DNA of 7,125 bases from Planctomycetota bacterium (GTDB lineage Bacteria; Planctomycetota; Phycisphaerae; UBA1845). Under the pieces are notes generated by a model that did no database searches, was not told the origin of the DNA, and saw only the letters and a program-made list of their open reading frames with translations. Shown in pieces: positions 4,567 through 7,125 of the stretch. The stretch covers positions 1 to 7,125 of the forward strand of contig JADFIX010000184.1 of the NCBI GenBank assembly GCA_022566435.1, written 5' to 3'. How positions within the stretch are numbered: position 1 is the first letter of the stretch; every line of letters starts with the position of its first letter. Made by a program: the position numbers and the translations under genes.

Positions 4567-5669
4567 AAACACCTTACAAACATGCGCCGCTCCGGCGGTA
4601 TAGGTTGTCCGTTCATCGCGGGTTCACGCTCGTCGAGTTGGTCGCCGCCATGGCGGTCATGATCATCCTGATGTTGGGGATGGGTTCGACGATGATCATC
4701 GCAACTCGAGCCATCCCTGATGGCAAGAGTTCAACTGAGATCGCCGCGGATAGCAGAAACGTCCTGGATCGAATGACCGAGGACCTGCTGTACACAACGT
4801 CGGTGACGGAAAAAACAACCAATGCCATTACTTTCACTGTCGCTGACCGCGGGCACGGCGCTGCCGGACCGGAAACCATCCGATACGCCTGGTCGGGCAC
4901 GCCCGGTGATCCCTTGACCCTCGAGTACAACGGAGCAGTGGCCGCAACACTGGTCGATGACGTTCAGGAATTCGCCCTGACCTACACCACCAAGGCGAGC
5001 GCACCACAGGCGGGGCCGGCCGTCGAAGGCCCGGAAGAGGTGTTCCTTTCGCAGGATGCCACCAATTCGGGCTCGAGTGCTCAATTTGACGTCTCGGGCT
5101 CCGGCGGCGCAGCCGAGTATTTTGAGCCGACCTTACCGGGGGACGCAATCAGTTGGCGGATCACGCGGGTCGCCTTCGTCGCCGCCCCCAAGAAGCCCAC
5201 GAACGCAACGCTGTCTGTATCAGTTAGACAGGCAAGTGGGACCGGCGTACCCACCGGATTGATTGTTGACCAAGTGCAGGTCCCCGAAGCGAACCTTCTT
5301 GCCGGAAACTGGCACCAAGTGACGTTCTCCAGCGCCGGCGGGCTGGACCCCTCCCAAGCGTACTGCATCGCCTGGACCGGCGACGGCGGCAGCGTCGCCG
5401 GAAAGCTCAGCATCGGCACCGGCAGCGTTGGCTCACCCCAAACGAAGTATTTCGTCAGCTCGGATGGCATCGCCTGGACCGAGGATCCAACGGTCGATAT
5501 CTGGATGGTTGTTATGGGGACAGTCACTGCGCCAGATCCGAACCCGCCGCAGTCTGCCAGCGGGCTGCTATCCTCGATCCGAGTGGAATTGCAGATCAGC
5601 GCCGATACATCCACGCGAGTGCAAACGGAGGTGCAAACCCTGAACGAACCGGACGTAGGTGCGCTATGA
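4563..5669 (+). CDS. GspJ-like minor pseudopilin with an inserted beta-sandwich domain
   Basis: 368 residues, against roughly 190-220 for ordinary GspJ or PulJ. The leader ends HRG^FTLVELVAAM (cleavage after Gly20, Glu25 at +5), followed by a long hydrophobic helix. Residues 50-144 look like an ordinary pseudopilin body (SRNVLDRMTEDLLYTTSV, then VDDVQEFALTYTT). The pseudopilin fold resumes only at about 332-368 with LLSSIRVELQIS. The roughly 185 residues between (about 4995-5546) resemble the secreted 'choice-of-anchor' beta-sandwich domains: ISWRITRVAFVA, GNWHQVTFSSAGGLDPSQAY, a Gly/Ser-rich loop and SSDGIAWTEDPTVDIWMVV. In type II secretion GspJ caps the pseudopilus with GspI and GspK, so the inserted domain would be displayed at the periplasmic tip. 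ATGA overlaps link it to both neighbours. No frameshift is visible at either edge of the insert. The assignment to J rather than another PulJ/PilW-type protein is moderate. Confidence 0.82.
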   Translation: MKTPYKHAPLRRYRLSVHRGFTLVELVAAMAVMIILMLGMGSTMIIATRAIPDGKSSTEIAADSRNVLDRMTEDLLYTTSVTEKTTNAITFTVADRGHGAAGPETIRYAWSGTPGDPLTLEYNGAVAATLVDDVQEFALTYTTKASAPQAGPAVEGPEEVFLSQDATNSGSSAQFDVSGSGGAAEYFEPTLPGDAISWRITRVAFVAAPKKPTNATLSVSVRQASGTGVPTGLIVDQVQVPEANLLAGNWHQVTFSSAGGLDPSQAYCIAWTGDGGSVAGKLSIGTGSVGSPQTKYFVSSDGIAWTEDPTVDIWMVVMGTVTAPDPNPPQSASGLLSSIRVELQISADTSTRVQTEVQTLNEPDVGAL

Positions 5670-6862
5670 GCAATGTTCTCTCTAAAACAAGGAAGGCCCG
5701 CGTCCGCGGGGCAGGATTCACGCTTGTCGAAGCGGCGATTTCGATTGTCCTCGTGAGTGTCCTGCTGGTCGCGGCCCTGAATACGGTCGCTGCCGCCAAG
5801 CTGGGCCAGCAGCAGACCGCCGAACGCGGCCAAGCTCACTTGCTCGCTCAGGAACTCATGTCCGAAATCATGCGGCAGGACTATGCCGATCCGGAGGACG
5901 TCGGGAGGATCGATCTCAGAGATCCTATGCTTTCCACCGCAGCGATGGGAGCCGACAGCGGTGAGTCGAACAGCAACCGGCTCGACTTCGATGATGTGGA
6001 TGATTACGACGGCTGGAATGCGAGCCCTCCGCAAAACAAGGATGGACCCCTCATCCCGAACCTGGCCGGCTGGCGTCGAATCGTGACCGTGGAACGTCGC
6101 AGCCTGGCAGATTCAAAACAGCCCACGGGCACCGAAGAGGGACTAAAGCATATCACAGTCCAGGTTGAGCGCGATGGCGCCCTGATAGCGCAGTTGGAGG
6201 CCCTCAAGGGTGCCGGACTGCCCCCGCTGCCACCGGAGCCGAGCGTGCTGTTTGTCGTGACCGATGACGTGGCTCCCAGCAGCGACGAACTGGCTCGACA
6301 AGCGCTCATGGAATCGTGGGGCTTCACGGTGAGCCTCATCGCTGCGGCGGCACTCCAAGCTGACTTCGACAATGCCGTGGTGAATGCCAACGTGGCCTAC
6401 GTCTCCGAAACGATTCTCTCCTCGGACCTCGGTACAAAACTAGTGGCGGCACCGATCGGTGTCGTCAACGAAGAGGGGCAGTTGATTGACGACTTCGGAT
6501 TCGCGTCGGGAACTCCGTTCGCCTATTCGACGACAAACGCTACGGTGCTGGACAACACCCACTACATTACCTCTCCGTTCGCCACGGGCCTCATTTCGGT
6601 CACAACGTCATCACAACCGCACATTTATGCCGACGTCGGGCTTGGCGATGACGTACAAGTGTTGGGCACGATTTCTTCGGGAAAGGCTTCGCTTCTCACG
6701 GTGAATGCTGGGGGCACACTTGCCGGCGGCGGTGCAGCACCCGCGCGCCGCGTCAAAATGTTCTGGGGAAACACCGGCTTCGATTTCACCACGCTAACGC
6801 CTGACGGTCAGACGATCATGAAGCGGGCCATTGAATGGGCGGCCGGCATGGAGAAGCCGTAG
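5666..6862 (+). CDS. GspI/PilV-like pseudopilin fused to a C-terminal secreted-type alpha/beta domain
   Basis: 398 residues; GspI/PilV proteins usually have about 120-180. Leader GAG^FTLVEAAISIVLVSVLL (cleavage after Gly17, Glu22 at +5), then QAHLLAQELMSEIMRQDY (56-73), the helix typical of PilV/GspI-type pilins. The pilin part ends near residue 180 with LKHITVQVERDG. A Pro-rich linker (LPPLPPEPS, 185-193) leads to a second domain (193-395, about 6242-6850). It starts VLFVVTDDVAPSSDELARQA, has repeated hydrophobic strands (NVAYVSETI, APIGVVNEE) and closes with RRVKMFWGNT, then LTPDGQTIMKRAIEWAAG. This matches my memory of a domain found C-terminally in large secreted bacterial proteins, with a fold perhaps like ThuA or class I amidotransferases; its activity is unknown and no obvious catalytic Cys is seen. 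It starts in an ATGA overlap and is the last clear gene of the operon. Confidence 0.82.
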   Translation: MSNVLSKTRKARVRGAGFTLVEAAISIVLVSVLLVAALNTVAAAKLGQQQTAERGQAHLLAQELMSEIMRQDYADPEDVGRIDLRDPMLSTAAMGADSGESNSNRLDFDDVDDYDGWNASPPQNKDGPLIPNLAGWRRIVTVERRSLADSKQPTGTEEGLKHITVQVERDGALIAQLEALKGAGLPPLPPEPSVLFVVTDDVAPSSDELARQALMESWGFTVSLIAAAALQADFDNAVVNANVAYVSETILSSDLGTKLVAAPIGVVNEEGQLIDDFGFASGTPFAYSTTNATVLDNTHYITSPFATGLISVTTSSQPHIYADVGLGDDVQVLGTISSGKASLLTVNAGGTLAGGGAAPARRVKMFWGNTGFDFTTLTPDGQTIMKRAIEWAAGMEKP

Positions 6863-6925
6863 ATACGATGACATACAGTCCGCGCGCAGGACCGGCCTTT
6901 TGACGACCGATCCGTGGATGAAACA

Positions 6926-7099
6926 ATGAACAACCACACCGCAAGCCGTAAGCACTGTTATCGCCGCCGTGGATCGTCGTACGTCTTCTTTATGGGCACG
7001 GCGATGATCGTGACGATCAGCACGACGACGAAGGCTATCATCCTCCAAAGAACACCGTGTTTCTCCTTCTGCACTCTGGCCCAATCGCTTGCCCGGTAA
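6926..7099 (+). CDS. Short ORF with a PilX/GspK-like N-terminus, probably disrupted
   Basis: Begins 63 bases after the preceding stop, with TGGA about 8 bases upstream of the ATG. An in-frame GTG at 6914 is an alternative start. Residues RRRGSSYVFFMGTAMIVTI look like the start of the membrane-anchored PilX/GspK-type protein that often ends such pseudopilin operons. After this the sequence turns to STTTKA and loses the expected long hydrophobic helix, and TAA at 7097-7099 closes the frame after 57 residues. A full member would have 300 or more. Either the gene is broken around 7010-7030, the sequence contains an error, or the similarity is coincidental and the true gene is on the other strand (6958-7074). 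Confidence 0.4.
   Translation: MNNHTASRKHCYRRRGSSYVFFMGTAMIVTISTTTKAIILQRTPCFSFCTLAQSLAR
6958..7074 (-). CDS. Possible small single-pass membrane protein on the minus strand
   Basis: Minus-strand frame from GTG (7072-7074) to TAA (6958-6960), 38 residues; an ATG at 7039-7041 would give 27. It reads as a charged start (QKEKHG), one membrane segment WRMIAFVVVLIVTIIAVPI, and a basic end KKTYDDPRRR. Third codon positions in the membrane segment are nearly all G or C, as in real genes here. Protein-like residues continue upstream (SWFYRASDWARV) to an in-frame TAG at 7117-7119, so the true start may be elsewhere. It overlaps the plus-strand ORF at 6926-7099; both are unlikely to be real in full. 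No family recognised. Confidence 0.3.
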   Translation of the reverse strand: MQKEKHGVLWRMIAFVVVLIVTIIAVPIKKTYDDPRRR

Positions 7100-7125
7100 A
7101 ACCAGGACGGTGGAGGCTACTCACG

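Noticed and set aside
5377..5401. Nine-base perfect inverted repeat (CCGGCGACG / CGTCGCCGG, seven-base loop) as a terminator
   Set aside because: It lies in the middle of the GspJ-like gene and has no T-run; the reading frame continues with clear pseudopilin sequence, so it is most likely a by-product of GC-rich codons.
5081..6034. Long minus-strand open frame (317 codons) opposite the pseudopilin genes
   Set aside because: It is antisense to two clear pseudopilin genes with motifs and coupled starts, and its own translation has no family features. The same holds for the minus-strand frames at 1723-2445 and 2481-3101.
6863..6925. Transcription terminator after the PilV-like gene
   Set aside because: GGACCGGCCTTTT looked suggestive, but no stable stem can be drawn before the T-run.

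Overview
The window joins two unlike parts. Bases 1 to about 1014 are a small integron gene-cassette array read on the minus strand. Bases 1015 to about 6900 are higher-GC chromosomal DNA read on the plus strand, coding for secreted and envelope proteins. The second part suggests a Gram-negative-type bacterium that secretes through a type II secretion or type IV pilus-like machine. The style of its proteins (pseudopilins carrying extra domains, PKD-repeat protease, stand-alone Clp N-domain protein, little Shine-Dalgarno use) reminds me of Planctomycetota. That assignment is an inference from protein style, not a marker gene.

Left part: two attC recombination sites (196-301 and 804-906) share nearly identical ends and differ in their central hairpins. 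They separate three minus-strand cassettes. Cassette A (leaving the left edge) starts a HigB-type toxin with its own promoter. Cassette B (202-809) carries a gamma-glutamylcyclotransferase-like gene whose start is displaced by a one-base deletion. Cassette C (810-1014) is very short and has no intact gene. No integrase or attI is visible, although the orientation of the array would put them to its right.

Junction: directly right of base 1014 the plus strand enters, mid-gene, a subtilisin-family (S8) protease that has lost its signal peptide and its catalytic Asp and His. Either the cassettes recombined into the protease gene, a deletion removed the integron platform together with the 5' half of the gene, or the assembly is chimeric.

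Right part: the truncated protease keeps the oxyanion Asn, the catalytic Ser, two PKD domains and a C-terminal Cys/hydrophobic/Arg sorting-like tail. A stand-alone double Clp N-domain protein follows (3178-3627), then a 453-base stretch without a gene. Next come three overlapping genes (ATGA junctions) for minor pseudopilins: GspH/FimT-like, GspJ-like and GspI/PilV-like. The GspJ-like protein has a secreted-type beta-sandwich domain inserted in its body. The GspI/PilV-like protein has an about 200-residue extracellular-type domain fused to its C-terminus. The three would form or prime the tip of a pseudopilus, and the extra domains would be displayed outside the inner membrane. The right end holds two mutually overlapping short reading frames, one on each strand, that cannot be resolved from this window.
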